The notes under the pieces are model-generated. The model ran no database searches. It was not told the origin of the DNA and was given only the letters and a program-made list of their open reading frames with translations. 64,000 nt of DNA from Phytophthora sp. 'mugwort'. Lineage: Eukaryota; Oomycota; Peronosporomycetes; Peronosporales; Peronosporaceae. The stretch's first letter is position 1, and each line of letters starts with the position of its first letter. This document shows, in pieces, positions 28,290 to 38,118 of this stretch. The DNA is taken from contig JAUCEF010000045.1 of NCBI GenBank assembly GCA_033558025.1, positions 1-64,000 on the forward strand, in the 5' to 3' direction. Position numbers and translations under genes: made by a program.

Positions 28290-29765
28290 TTAATAAAAAT
28301 AAGAAAAATCAATATGTATTAAAATTTTTGAAACACTTTCATGCATACAACTTTCAAAAATTTTAGGATATAAACCTAATAAAAAGATATTTATAATTAA
28401 TATTAAATGAATTAAAAATTCACGATAAGTTAAATCATAATAAATTTTTAAATAAATATTTTGAATATTACCATAACAAATTCGATTATAAAATAATAAA
28501 GAATATACCCCACCCAAAAACATACCAATTGTCGCAAAAACAGCTGTTGTAGTATTATCTTCAAAAACTCCAGTTAAAATAAGAATTTCACCCACAAAAC
28601 TACTTGAACCTGGAATAGACATATTTGCTAATACATAAATAAATAATGCAATACAAAATAAAGGCATTGTATGTGCTAAACCACCATAATAATTAATAAA
28701 TCTTGTATGATATCGATCATATAAACATCCAATTGAAAAAAATAAACCACTCGATACTAAACCATGACTAATCATTTGAATAATACTACCTTCTAATCCT
28801 TGAATAGTTAAAGAAAAAATACCCAATATTATAAAATTCATATGAGCAACTGATGCATAAGCAATAATACGTTTCAAATCTGTTTGTCGTATAGCTGTTA
28901 ATGACGCATAAATAACAGATATTAAACATAAAACTAAAATATACGGTGTAAAATATAATGCAGCTTTAGGAAATAAAGGAACTAAAAACCTAATCATACC
29001 GTATGATCCTAATTTTAATAAAATACCAGCTAATAGTACAGAACCTGCGGTAGGTGCTTCAACATGTGCTTCCGGTAACCAAACATGAAAAGGTAACATT
29101 GGAACTTTAACAGCAAATGATAAAAAAAAAGCTAAGAAATAAAATTTTTCATATGAAAAATTAAAATTACTATAATATAATATTTGATAATCAGTTGTAC
29201 CCACAGTTAAAAATAAATGAATAATGGCAATAAACATAAATAATGAACCTGCTAATGTATACATAAAAAACAAATATGAAGCTTTAATTTTACGTTCTCT
29301 TGAACCCCAAATACCTATAATTAAAAACATAGGAATTAATACACTTTCAAAGAAAATATAAAAAATAAGTACATCTAATATACTAAATGAAATGATTAAA
29401 CAAAATTCTAAAATAAAATATAAAATAAAATATTCTTTTATATTTTTATTAATCATTTCATAACTAATTAACATACAGATTGGAATCAAAAATGTTGTTA
29501 AAATTATAAAAAATAATGAAATACCATCAATACCTAAATAAAAATTAATATTAAATTGACTAATCCATTCTATTTTAAATAAATATTGAAAATTAGAAGT
29601 TGATTTATCAAATAAAATCCATAAAGGTAATGACATTAAAAAAATGAAAAAAGACATAAAAATACTAAAATTTTTTATAAATTTTTCATTTTTCGAAAAA
29701 GCTAATATAATAACCGTAATTAATGGTAAAATAAGTAAAAAAATTAATATAAACTTATTAAACAT
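28290..29765 (-). CDS. nad4: NADH dehydrogenase subunit 4 (left copy)
   Basis: An antiporter-like membrane subunit of complex I. It has 491 residues from the ATG at 29765; a longer reading to 29837 covers trnH and is rejected. About 13-14 helices. Signature stretches: ESVLIPMFLIIGIWGSRERK, KVPMLPFHVWLPEAHVEAPT and the key Lys/His region of TDLKRIIAYASVAHMNF. Confidence 0.98.
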   Translation of the reverse strand: MFNKFILIFLLILPLITVIILAFSKNEKFIKNFSIFMSFFIFLMSLPLWILFDKSTSNFQYLFKIEWISQFNINFYLGIDGISLFFIILTTFLIPICMLISYEMINKNIKEYFILYFILEFCLIISFSILDVLIFYIFFESVLIPMFLIIGIWGSRERKIKASYLFFMYTLAGSLFMFIAIIHLFLTVGTTDYQILYYSNFNFSYEKFYFLAFFLSFAVKVPMLPFHVWLPEAHVEAPTAGSVLLAGILLKLGSYGMIRFLVPLFPKAALYFTPYILVLCLISVIYASLTAIRQTDLKRIIAYASVAHMNFIILGIFSLTIQGLEGSIIQMISHGLVSSGLFFSIGCLYDRYHTRFINYYGGLAHTMPLFCIALFIYVLANMSIPGSSSFVGEILILTGVFEDNTTTAVFATIGMFLGGVYSLLFYNRICYGNIQNIYLKIYYDLTYREFLIHLILIINIFLLGLYPKIFESCMHESVSKILIHIDFSYFY

Positions 29766-29787
29766 AAAAAAATTTAATTTAAAAATG

Positions 29788-29860
29788 GGCGAAAAATGGG
29801 ACTTGAACCCATAACACTTAGACCCACAATCTAACACTCTACCTTTAAGTTATAATCGCC
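29788..29860 (-). tRNA. trnH(gug): tRNA-His (GUG)
   Basis: Anticodon stem TTAGA/TCTAA with loop TTGTGGG. The encoded extra 5' G (position -1) can pair with C73, the His hallmark. The acceptor stem has two U-U mismatches, so the fold is weaker than its neighbours. Confidence 0.9.
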
Positions 29861-29863
29861 TTT

Positions 29864-30283
29864 TTAAATTTTTCTTAAATAATATATAAAATTTAAAAAT
29901 GATTGAACAATTAAATTATTTAAAGGTGGATAGTTTTTAGATAATATTTGTTTTACTTTTAAATTAGAATAAATATTATTTTGAATACTCAAATAAATTA
30001 ATTCAAGTTTTTTAAAATTATATAAATCCCTTATTAAATTTAATTCATTATTTCCATAAATTATTAAAATAGAACCTTGTCCTTTTAATTTTAAAAAAAT
30101 ATCAATAATTAAATTTTGATTTAATATTAAAGATTTATAATCAAATTTTTTAATTTTTTTTTTTAAAGATATTATTTCATTAATATTTAAATCATTATAA
30201 CGAAATATATATATATATTTATAAGTTTGTTTAATTTTTTGTAATTGATTTAATTTATACTTTTTAAATTTTTTTTTTTGCAT
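29864..30283 (-). CDS. orf139, possible ribosomal protein L10
   Basis: An ORF of 139 basic residues between nad7 and trnH-nad4, present in both arms. The pattern YIYIFRYNDLNINEIISLKK then QGSILIIYGNNELNLI and LELIYLSIQNNIYSNLKVKQ resembles mitochondrial L10 as known from land plants and algae: hydrophobic strand, Lys-rich helix, G-x-x-x-I-x-Y, L-x-x-LYGQ-like turn. L10 would anchor the L7/L12 stalk. The similarity is remembered and faint; oomycete mtDNAs carry comparable unassigned ymf ORFs. Confidence 0.5.
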   Translation of the reverse strand: MQKKKFKKYKLNQLQKIKQTYKYIYIFRYNDLNINEIISLKKKIKKFDYKSLILNQNLIIDIFLKLKGQGSILIIYGNNELNLIRDLYNFKKLELIYLSIQNNIYSNLKVKQILSKNYPPLNNLIVQSFLNFIYYLRKI

Positions 30284-30321
30284 AATTTATTGAAAATAAA
30301 ATTTTATTCTAATAATTAATA

Positions 30322-31500
30322 TTAACGATCAATTTCACCAAAAACAACATCTAAAGTACCAATAATTGTAACAACATCAGCAATCATATGATTTTTAGCT
30401 ATAAAATCTAATGCTTGTAAATGTAAAAATCCTGGTGATTTAATTTTACATCTGTAGGGTTTATTTGTACCATCTGCTACTAAATAAACACCATACTCAC
30501 CTTTAGGTGCCTCAATAACTGTATAAGTTTCACCAGCATTTACACAAATATTTTCTGAATAATATTTAAAATGATGAATTAAAGACTCCATAGAATTTTT
30601 AATTTGAATTCTATTTGGATTTGTAATTTTTTTATCATCTAATTTAATAGGACCTTGGGGAATTTTATTAAGTACTTGCAAAATAATTCGAATTGATTGT
30701 CGCATTTCTTCTATTCTAATTAAATAACGATCATAACAATCGCCATTTGTACCTACAGGTATATCAAATTTTAATTGATCATAAATTTCATAAGGTTGTG
30801 TTTTACGTAAATCCCATGAAATACCTGATCCACGTAACATAACACCACTAAAACCAAAATTTAAAGCATCTTTAGCAGATATAATACCAATATCTACTAA
30901 TCTTTGTTTCCAAATTCTATTATTAGTTAACATTTCTTCAATTTCATCTAAACGGGTATTAAATTGTTCACAAAAAATATATATATCATTTAACAAACCT
31001 TTAGGCAAATCTTGATTAACACCTCCAGGTCTAAAATAAGCTGCATGCATACGTGCACCAGAAACACGTTCATAAAATTCCATTAATTTCTCACGTTCTT
31101 CAAATCCCCAAAAATAAGGTGTCATAGCTCCTACATCTAAAGCATGACAACATACAGCTAATAAATGATTTAAGATACGTGTTATTTCTGAAAATAAAAC
31201 TCTTATATATTGTGCTCGTAAAGGTATATCACAATTTAATAATTTTTCAATAGCCAAAACATATGCATGTTCTTGACACATCATAGATACATAATCTAAA
31301 CGATCAAAATAAGGTAACGCCTGTAAATAATTTTTATATTCAATTAATTTTTCTGTACCTCTATGTAATAAACCTATATGTGAATCAGCTTTTTTAACAA
31401 CTTCACCGTTTAATTCTAAAATTAAACGTAAAACACCATGAGCCGCTGGATGTTGTGGACCAAAATTTATAGAAAAATTTTTAATTTTTTTTAATGACAT
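30322..31500 (-). CDS. nad7: NADH dehydrogenase subunit 7 (49-kDa, left copy)
   Basis: A peripheral-arm subunit of complex I lining the quinone site. It has 392 residues. [18 protein letters not shown] at the start, [15 protein letters not shown], the [12 protein letters not shown] segment and the C-terminal [18 protein letters not shown] are diagnostic. A run of 20 A's (T20 on plus) lies immediately before its ATG, in a spacer shared with divergent nad2. Confidence 0.99.
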   Translation of the reverse strand: MSLKKIKNFSINFGPQHPAAHGVLRLILELNGEVVKKADSHIGLLHRGTEKLIEYKNYLQALPYFDRLDYVSMMCQEHAYVLAIEKLLNCDIPLRAQYIRVLFSEITRILNHLLAVCCHALDVGAMTPYFWGFEEREKLMEFYERVSGARMHAAYFRPGGVNQDLPKGLLNDIYIFCEQFNTRLDEIEEMLTNNRIWKQRLVDIGIISAKDALNFGFSGVMLRGSGISWDLRKTQPYEIYDQLKFDIPVGTNGDCYDRYLIRIEEMRQSIRIILQVLNKIPQGPIKLDDKKITNPNRIQIKNSMESLIHHFKYYSENICVNAGETYTVIEAPKGEYGVYLVADGTNKPYRCKIKSPGFLHLQALDFIAKNHMIADVVTIIGTLDVVFGEIDR

Positions 31501-31616
31501 TTTTTTTTTTTTTTTTTTTTAATAAAAATATAATATTTATAAATTAATTTTTTTATAAATATATAGCATATATAGTAAGTAAGTATTTTTAAAATATTTA
31601 TTTCTTTTATTACATT
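31501..31616. promoter_or_regulatory. Divergent nad7/nad2 intergenic region
   Basis: 116 nt between two divergent genes: a T20 tract at 31501-31520, then AT-only sequence and TATATAGTAAGTAAGTA near 31570-31586. It should contain start signals for both strands if each has its own promoter. No known promoter consensus was matched. Confidence 0.4.
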
Positions 31617-33110
31617 ATGTTTTTTCAGGAAATTTTTAATAATAATTTTGAAATTATTATCCCCGAATTTTTTTTAACAACTTTTTTATTAATTTTATTA
31701 TTATTTGGTGTTTTTTATAAAAAAAATCAAAATGCTCAAAAAATTTTGATTATTAAAAATATTACTACTATAATAATATATTTATTATTAATTCTTTTAA
31801 TATTAACGTTAAATATAACAAATATTTCAAGTAACATATTAAATGGTGTATTACTTATTAATAATTTTACACAATTTATTAAAATAATTTTAATTTTATT
31901 AACAATTATTTGTTTTTTAATACAACAAAAATATTTAATACAACAAAAAATAAATTCATATGAAATTAATATATTAATGTTAATATCATTATTGGGTTTA
32001 ATGTTATTGGTATCTGCAAATCATTTTATTACTTTATATTTAGCAATTGAATTACAAAGTTTAAGTTTTTATATATTAACATCCACCCAAAAAAAATCGA
32101 TATTATCAATTGAGGCTGGTTTAAAATATTTTATTTTAGGATCAATTGCTTCAGGTTTTATTCTATTTGGTTCTTCAATAATTTATGCTATTACAGGTTC
32201 ATTAAATTTTAATAATATTTTTTTAATATTATCAAATATAAATTTTTTAGATAATATAAATATATTAATTAGTTTATCTTATGGATTAATTTTTATTTTA
32301 GTTGGTATTTTATTTAAAATAGGTGCTACACCTTTTCATTTTTGGTTGCCTGATGTATATGAAGGTGCTCCAAATAATATTTCAAGTTTTTTTGCTATTG
32401 TACCAAAAATTGCTTTTATAGGAATTTTAATTCGTTTATTTTTTGAGATTTTTTTTAATATTTCATATTTCTTTGAAATTTTTTTTTATATTATTTCATT
32501 TTTATCTATGTTAATCGGTGCATTATCGGCATTACAACAAAAAAAAATCAAAAGATTATTAGCTTATAGTGCAATAAGTCATGTAGGTTTTATATTAATA
32601 GGATTTACTTCAAATATGTTAAATAATATTCCATTTATTTTATTATATATTATAATTTATATTATAACAAGTATTAATTTATGGACTTCTTATTTATCTT
32701 TAAATATCAATCATAAACCAATTAAATATTTAACAGATTTATCAAATATATATACTATTAATAAATTAATTGCTATTATTATAATCATAAATATTTTTTC
32801 ATTAGCTGGTATACCCCCATTAGCGGGTTTTTTTTCAAAATTATTTATATTTTTTTCAGCTATTAAAAATAATTATTTTAGTTTAGTATTTTTTGGTATT
32901 ATTATAAGTGTTTTAAGCTCTTTTTATTATTTAAAAATAATTAAAATTATTTATTTTGAAAAAATATTTAGAAAAATGTATATTTCACAAATAAATAAAA
33001 GTCAAAGTATAATATTATTAATTAGTACTCAATTTATTTTATTTTTATTTATTTATCCTAATATTATATTAATAAATTTAAACAAAATTTATTTATATTT
33101 ATTAATATAA
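31617..33110 (+). CDS. nad2: NADH dehydrogenase subunit 2 (left copy)
   Basis: An antiporter-like membrane subunit of complex I with 497 residues, the long bacterial-like form. Conserved regions: YLAIELQSLSFYIL, LKYFILGSIASGFILFGSS, FKIGATPFHFWLPDVYEGAP, KKIKRLLAYSAISHVGF and SLAGIPPLAGFFSK. The ATG at 31617 follows the divergent spacer with nad7. trnF follows after 6 nt. Confidence 0.98.
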   Translation: MFFQEIFNNNFEIIIPEFFLTTFLLILLLFGVFYKKNQNAQKILIIKNITTIIIYLLLILLILTLNITNISSNILNGVLLINNFTQFIKIILILLTIICFLIQQKYLIQQKINSYEINILMLISLLGLMLLVSANHFITLYLAIELQSLSFYILTSTQKKSILSIEAGLKYFILGSIASGFILFGSSIIYAITGSLNFNNIFLILSNINFLDNINILISLSYGLIFILVGILFKIGATPFHFWLPDVYEGAPNNISSFFAIVPKIAFIGILIRLFFEIFFNISYFFEIFFYIISFLSMLIGALSALQQKKIKRLLAYSAISHVGFILIGFTSNMLNNIPFILLYIIIYIITSINLWTSYLSLNINHKPIKYLTDLSNIYTINKLIAIIIIINIFSLAGIPPLAGFFSKLFIFFSAIKNNYFSLVFFGIIISVLSSFYYLKIIKIIYFEKIFRKMYISQINKSQSIILLISTQFILFLFIYPNIILINLNKIYLYLLI

Positions 33111-33116
33111 TATTTA

Positions 33117-33190
33117 GTTTGGATAGCTCAGTTGGTTAGAGTAAAAGACTGAAAATCTTTGTGTCGGTGGTTCAAATCCACCTCCAGACA
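33117..33190 (+). tRNA. trnF(gaa): tRNA-Phe (GAA)
   Basis: Acceptor GTTTGGA/TCCAGAC, anticodon loop CTGAAAA, T arm GGTGG/CCACC. Confidence 0.94.
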
Positions 33191-33206
33191 ATTTTATTAT
33201 TAAAAT

Positions 33207-33533
33207 ATGTATCTTTTAAGAATAACTTTTAAATCATTTCAAAAAATAAATCAACTCAAACAAAATTTATTAAAATTAAAAAAAATTAATAAATTCAAAA
33301 ATATTCAAATACCCGGTGTATTTCAAACAAAACAAAAAAAAAAAATTTTTACATTATTAAGATCTCCCCATGTAAATAAAAAATCACGTGAACATTTTAT
33401 TCATAAAAATTATACTTCTAAAATTAATATAAAATTTAAAAATATTTTTTATTTATTAAATTTTTTAGTTTTAATTAAAAAATTTTTATCTAAAAATTCA
33501 TTAATAAATATTAAAATTATAAAAAAAAATTAA
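33207..33533 (+). CDS. rps10: Ribosomal protein S10 (left copy)
   Basis: A small-subunit head protein of 108 residues. The segment IQIPGVFQTKQKKKIFTLLR followed by SPHVNKKSREHF is the uS10 core (PTK...TVLRSPHVNKKSREQFE). The N and C termini are Lys-rich and variable. The start ATG lies inside an ATGTATCTTTTAAGA word. Confidence 0.95.
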   Translation: MYLLRITFKSFQKINQLKQNLLKLKKINKFKNIQIPGVFQTKQKKKIFTLLRSPHVNKKSREHFIHKNYTSKINIKFKNIFYLLNFLVLIKKFLSKNSLINIKIIKKN

Positions 33534-33543
33534 AATTAAACTT

Positions 33544-33617
33544 ATGCTTATAGCTTAAATGGATAAAGCGTTAGATTGCGGATCTATAAAATGAAAGTTC
33601 AAATCTTTCTAAGCATA
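33544..33617 (+). tRNA. trnR(gcg): tRNA-Arg (GCG)
   Basis: Acceptor ATGCTTA/TAAGCAT, anticodon loop TTGCGGA on a TAGA/TCTA stem. With A34 or G34 it reads CGU/CGC; CGU is the main CGN codon seen. Confidence 0.92.
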
Positions 33618-33631
33618 TATTTTATTTATTT

Positions 33632-33703
33632 TGAAGTATAGCCAAGTGGTAAGGCCTCCGTTTTTGGTACGGAAAATCAAAGGTTCGAATCCTTTTACTT
33701 CAA
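33632..33703 (+). tRNA. trnQ(uug): tRNA-Gln (UUG)
   Basis: Acceptor TGAAGTA/TACTTCA, starting U1-A72 as in bacterial tRNA-Gln; anticodon stem TCCGT/ACGGA, loop TTTTGGT. Confidence 0.94.
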
Positions 33704-33705
33704 AA

Positions 33706-33779
33706 GGGCCTATAACTCAGTTGGTTAGAGTATACGCCTGATAAGTGTAAAGTCAGTAGTTCAAATCTACTTAGGCCCA
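33706..33779 (+). tRNA. trnI(gau): tRNA-Ile (GAU)
   Basis: Acceptor GGGCCTA/TAGGCCC, anticodon loop CTGATAA. It reads AUU/AUC; the CAU tRNA at 7881 probably reads AUA. Confidence 0.94.
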
Positions 33780-33781
33780 AT

Positions 33782-33854
33782 GAATAATTAACTCAATTGG
33801 TAGAGTATTTCGTTTACACCGAAAATGTTAGCGGTTCGAGTCCGTTATTATTCA
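33782..33854 (+). tRNA. trnV(uac): tRNA-Val (UAC)
   Basis: Acceptor GAATAAT/ATTATTC, anticodon stem TTTCG/CGAAA, loop TTTACAC. Two nt after trnI. Confidence 0.93.
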
Positions 33855-33871
33855 ATAAAATAACAAATAAT

Positions 33872-34252
33872 ATGTCAACAATTAATCAATTATTTTTAAA
33901 AAAACAAAAACGTTTAGAAAAAAAAAAAAGAAATAAAAGTCCAGCTTTAAAACAATGTCCTCAACGTAAAGGTATTTGTTTAAAAGTTTATAATACAACA
34001 CCTAAAAAACCAAATTCTGCTATGCGTAAAGTAGCAAAAGTACACCTATCTAGTAGGTATACAATAATTACTTATATTCCAGGTATTGGTCATACTTTAC
34101 AAGAACATTCAATAGTATTAGTTAGAGGAGGTCGTGTAAAAGATTTACCTGGAGTAAAATATCATGTAATTCGTGGTAAATATGATTTATTAGGGATTTA
34201 TTCTCGAAAAACATCAAGATCAAAATATGGAACTAAAATACGAAGAGTATAA
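33872..34252 (+). CDS. rps12: Ribosomal protein S12 (left copy)
   Basis: A decoding-centre protein of 126 residues. [17 protein letters not shown] and [20 protein letters not shown] are diagnostic of uS12. The ATG at 33872 is used; the reading from 33797 would cover trnV. Its 3' end overlaps rps7 by 26 nt. Confidence 0.98.
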   Translation: MSTINQLFLKKQKRLEKKKRNKSPALKQCPQRKGICLKVYNTTPKKPNSAMRKVAKVHLSSRYTIITYIPGIGHTLQEHSIVLVRGGRVKDLPGVKYHVIRGKYDLLGIYSRKTSRSKYGTKIRRV

Positions 34253-34658
34253 AATAAAAAAATTATTTATAAATATGTTATTAAAAAAAGGAAAAAAAAC
34301 TTGTTCTGAAAACATATTTATAAATATTTTAATTACTTTAAAAAAAATTACAAAACAAAAACCGAATTTTATTTTATTTAAATCAATTGAAAATTTATTA
34401 CCGAAATTAAAAGCAATAAGTATTCCAAATAAAAAACGAAATAAAAAAAAAAAAAAAAAAGATAGATATTTTTTAATGCTTTTAAATGAAGATAAACAAA
34501 TTAAAAAATCGATATCGTGGTTACTTTTAAATGCAAATTTAAAAAACATAACAAACGAAATTATTCAAACTTCAAAAAATAAAAGTAAAACAATCAATAC
34601 AAAAAAACAATATTATAAAAATATAAAAAAATTAAAATTTAATCTTATTTTTGATTAA
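34227..34658 (+). CDS. rps7: Ribosomal protein S7 (left copy)
   Basis: S7 organises the small-subunit head and the exit site. It has 143 residues. The start [19 protein letters not shown] and the later [20 protein letters not shown] match uS7 after allowing for fast evolution. The ATG at 34227 lies inside rps12; an internal ATG at 34275 is possible but would remove conserved residues. The rps12-rps7 order is the bacterial str-operon order. Confidence 0.88.
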   Translation: MELKYEEYKIKKLFINMLLKKGKKTCSENIFINILITLKKITKQKPNFILFKSIENLLPKLKAISIPNKKRNKKKKKKDRYFLMLLNEDKQIKKSISWLLLNANLKNITNEIIQTSKNKSKTINTKKQYYKNIKKLKFNLIFD

Positions 34659-34718
34659 TTTTTTTAAAATACATTATTTATCATTAAATAATTAATTATT
34701 ACAAATTATAAAATTCTT

Positions 34719-35633
34719 ATGAAAAATTATTATTATATTAATAAAAAAAATTTACAAATAGAAACTACAACAAATGATTCTAATATCGATAAATTTCAAA
34801 ATGATTTAAAAATTTTAAAAGAAATTAGTAATAATATACAAAATACACAAAAACATCCTTATCATTTAGTAGATCCAAGTCCTTGGCCTTTTATAATTTC
34901 TTTTGGACTTTTTTTTTTAACTTTTGGTGGTGCTATGTATTTTCATGGTTATATTGGCAGTAATTTCTTAATTTTAACAGGATTTTTAATGATTATTTTA
35001 ACAATGTATACTTGGTTTCGTGATATAGTTAGAGAAGCTGTATATGAAGGTCAACATACTAAACAAGTACAATTAGGTTTAAGAAATGGTATGCTTTTAT
35101 TTATTTTTAGTGAATTACTATTTTTTGTTAGTTTTTTTTGGGCTTTTTTTCATTCAGCTTTAGCACCAACACCTGAAATTGGATCTTTATGGCCACCATT
35201 AGGTATTGAAACTGTTAATGCTTGGGGTATTCCTTTATTAAATACTGTAATATTATTATCATCTGGGGCAACTATTACTTGGGCACACCATTCAATAGTT
35301 TTTGGTGATAGAAAAAATGCTATTTTAAGTTTAATTATTACAATTTTATTAGCTTTTTTTTTTACTTTAATTCAAGCCTATGAATATATTGAAAGTACTT
35401 TTTCAATTTCTGATAGTATTTATGGTACAACTTTTTTTTTATTAACAGGTTTTCATGGTATTCACGTTATTGTAGGTACTATTTTTATTATAGTAAGTAC
35501 TATTAGATTAATTAATCATCATTTTACAAAACAACATCATTTCGGTTTTGAAGCTGCAGCTTGGTATTGGCATTTTGTAGATGTTGTTTGGTTATTTTTA
35601 TTTGTAGCAGTTTACTGGTGGGGAGGTAATTAA
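34719..35633 (+). CDS. cox3: Cytochrome c oxidase subunit 3 (left copy)
   Basis: A membrane subunit stabilising the oxidase, with seven helices. It has 304 residues. The usual Cox3 start (HPYHLVDPSPWPF) begins at about residue 46, so there is an extra N-terminal tail of ~45 hydrophilic residues. The next in-frame ATG (residue 76) would lose the HPYHLVDPSPWP block. Conserved FWAFFHSALAPTPEIG and the end AAWYWHFVDVVWLFLFVAVY are present. atp6 follows after 24 nt. Confidence 0.97.
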   Translation: MKNYYYINKKNLQIETTTNDSNIDKFQNDLKILKEISNNIQNTQKHPYHLVDPSPWPFIISFGLFFLTFGGAMYFHGYIGSNFLILTGFLMIILTMYTWFRDIVREAVYEGQHTKQVQLGLRNGMLLFIFSELLFFVSFFWAFFHSALAPTPEIGSLWPPLGIETVNAWGIPLLNTVILLSSGATITWAHHSIVFGDRKNAILSLIITILLAFFFTLIQAYEYIESTFSISDSIYGTTFFLLTGFHGIHVIVGTIFIIVSTIRLINHHFTKQHHFGFEAAAWYWHFVDVVWLFLFVAVYWWGGN

Positions 35634-35657
35634 TTTATTAAAAAATTAATAATTTTT

Positions 35658-36377
35658 ATGGTTAGTCCTTTAGAACAATTTGAAATTTTACCTATTTTTC
35701 AAATACCTTTTGTATTTACTAATGCTTCTTTAATTTTAGTAATAGGTTTAGTTTATTTATATATATTTACATGTATAAAAACTAAATTTATTCCAACACG
35801 TTTTCAACAAATTTTTGAAATGATTTTTAATATTACAATTGAATTAACTTATTCTAGTATAGGAAAAGCTGGTAAATATTTTGTTTCATTAATTTTTGTT
35901 GTTTTTTTTTTTATTTTATTATGTAATTTAATAGGAATGATTCCATACAGTTTTACTATAACAAGTCATTTAATTATTACGTTTACTTTAGCATTAACAA
36001 TTTATTTAGGTTTTAATTTAATTGGAATTAAAAAACATAAATTTAATTTTTTAAATTTATTATTACCTAGTGGTGCAAGTATAGCATTAGTTCCCATCTT
36101 AGTACCTATTGAATTAGTTTCATACATTTTTCGTGTAATTAGTTTACCTGTACGATTATTTGCAAATATGATGGCTGGACATACTTTATTAAAAGTAATT
36201 GCAGGTTTTGCTTGGGCTATGTTAAATGTAAATAGTTTTATTTTTATGGCACATTTTATTCCATTAATAATTATTGTATTATTGGTTGGTTTAGAAATTG
36301 CTGTAGCTTTAATTCAGGCATATGTGTTTACGATTTTAACGTGTATGTATATAAATGATGCTTTAAATTTACATTAA
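35658..36377 (+). CDS. atp6: ATP synthase subunit a (subunit 6, left copy)
   Basis: The Fo subunit a, which forms the proton half-channels beside the c-ring. It has 239 residues. SLPVRLFANMMAGHTLL carries the essential Arg, and LEIAVALIQAYVFTILTCMY the conserved Glu/Gln helix. MVSPLEQFEILP is a good N terminus. Confidence 0.98.
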   Translation: MVSPLEQFEILPIFQIPFVFTNASLILVIGLVYLYIFTCIKTKFIPTRFQQIFEMIFNITIELTYSSIGKAGKYFVSLIFVVFFFILLCNLIGMIPYSFTITSHLIITFTLALTIYLGFNLIGIKKHKFNFLNLLLPSGASIALVPILVPIELVSYIFRVISLPVRLFANMMAGHTLLKVIAGFAWAMLNVNSFIFMAHFIPLIIIVLLVGLEIAVALIQAYVFTILTCMYINDALNLH

Positions 36378-36413
36378 TAAAATATACAAAAATAAGATAT
36401 AATATTTTATATT

Positions 36414-36487
36414 GGAAAAATAGCTCAGTTGGTTAGAGTGGTAGCTTGTCACGCTATAAGTCGCGGGTTCAAGTCCCGTTTTTTCCG
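36414..36487 (+). tRNA. trnD(guc): tRNA-Asp (GUC)
   Basis: Acceptor GGAAAAA/TTTTTCC, anticodon stem GTAGC/GCTAT, loop TTGTCAC, discriminator G as usual for Asp. Confidence 0.94.
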
Positions 36488-36521
36488 TTTAAATTTATTA
36501 TATTTAAAAAAATTTATAAAT

Positions 36522-36875
36522 ATGTTATTAAATTATTCAAATATTTTTATATTCTTAATATTAAGTTTATTTTTATCAATTTTAATTTTCATTTTATCTT
36601 TTAGTTTAATTAAACAAAAAGATGATTTAGAAAAGTTAACAGCCTATGAATGTGGATTTAATCCTTATGATGATGCTAGAAAAATTTTTGATGTAAAATT
36701 TTATTTAGTAGCTATCCTTTTTATTATTTTTGATTTAGAAGCTGTTTTTATTTTTCCTTGGGTTTTAACTTTAAGTTCAAATTTTTCATGGGGATTTTGG
36801 ACTATGATTGAATTTTTAGTTGAATTAGTTATAGGTTTTATTTATATTTGGTGTAGTGATGCTTTAGAATGGTAA
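36522..36875 (+). CDS. nad3: NADH dehydrogenase subunit 3 (left copy)
   Basis: A complex I membrane subunit with the active/deactive switch loop. It has 117 residues and three helices. KLTAYECGFNPYDDARKIF contains the conserved Cys. FDLEAVFIFPW follows. I use the ATG at 36522; the longer reading covers trnD. Confidence 0.97.
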   Translation: MLLNYSNIFIFLILSLFLSILIFILSFSLIKQKDDLEKLTAYECGFNPYDDARKIFDVKFYLVAILFIIFDLEAVFIFPWVLTLSSNFSWGFWTMIEFLVELVIGFIYIWCSDALEW

Positions 36876-37341
<466 letters not shown>

Positions 37342-37360
37342 TTAAAATTAAATCCTGAAA

Positions 37361-37390
37361 AATATGATAAAAATTAATTTTTATCGTATT
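37361..37390. repeat. 30-nt near-perfect palindrome after atp9
   Basis: AATATGATAAAAATT followed by AATTTTTATCGTATT: 14 of 15 positions pair and one is a T-G. It starts 19 nt after the atp9 stop and may be a 3'-end structure of the atp9 mRNA. The mirror is at 46909-46938. Confidence 0.7.
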
Positions 37391-37504
37391 TTATGTTATA
37401 TATATACTAATACTGGTTATAGTATTTATTTTAGAAAAAAAATTATTTATTTTTTTAATATATAAATATTTATAATTATAAATATTTATAATTATTTTTT
37501 ATTT

Positions 37505-38071
37505 ATGAAAGTATTAAAAAAATTTAGTCAATATTTATTACAGATTTTACCAATAATAAATTATACTTTATATAAAAATGAATTATGTATAAATATTTCT
37601 ACAAAAAATTTAATTCCTATTTTATTTTTTTTAAAAAATCATACAAATACTCAATTTAAAGTATTATCAGAAATTTGTGTTATAGATTATATTAATAAAA
37701 AAAAACGTTTTGAAATAATTTATAATTTATTAAGTATTCGTTTTAATAGTCGTTTAAAAATTAAAATAATAATTAATGAATTACAACCGGTAGATTCAAT
37801 TATAAAAATATATCAATCAGCCAATTGGTGTGAAAGAGAAGTTTGGGATATGTTTGGTATTTTTTTTTTATACCATCCCGATTTAAGACGGATTTTAACA
37901 GATTATGGTTTTGAAGGACATCCTTTACGTAAAGATTTCCCTTTAAGTGGTTTTTTAGAAATTTTTTATAATGAATTAAAAAAACGTGTTGTTTATGAAC
38001 CCATTAATTTATCACAACAATACCGATTATTTGAATTTAATAATCCTTGGAATAATAAAATAAATATGTAA
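37505..38071 (+). CDS. nad9: NADH dehydrogenase subunit 9 (30-kDa, left copy)
   Basis: A peripheral-arm subunit of complex I. It has 188 residues. SANWCEREVWDMFGIFF and HPDLRRILTDYGFEGHPLRK are the family signature. It is 47 nt ahead of cob. Confidence 0.98.
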   Translation: MKVLKKFSQYLLQILPIINYTLYKNELCINISTKNLIPILFFLKNHTNTQFKVLSEICVIDYINKKKRFEIIYNLLSIRFNSRLKIKIIINELQPVDSIIKIYQSANWCEREVWDMFGIFFLYHPDLRRILTDYGFEGHPLRKDFPLSGFLEIFYNELKKRVVYEPINLSQQYRLFEFNNPWNNKINM

Positions 38072-38118
38072 TATTTTATTAATTATTTTTGCTTTTAGGT
38101 AATTTTTCATTTCATATT

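Noticed and set aside
33797..33871. N-terminal extensions of rps12, nad3, nad4 and rps14 from upstream TTG/ATG-type starts
   Set aside because: They would translate tRNA genes (trnV, trnD, trnH, trnK/trnA); internal ATGs give normal protein starts.
34220..34549. Minus-strand ORF of 109 codons (and its mirror at 49750-50079)
   Set aside because: Antisense shadow of rps7; Phe-rich only because rps7 is Lys-rich.
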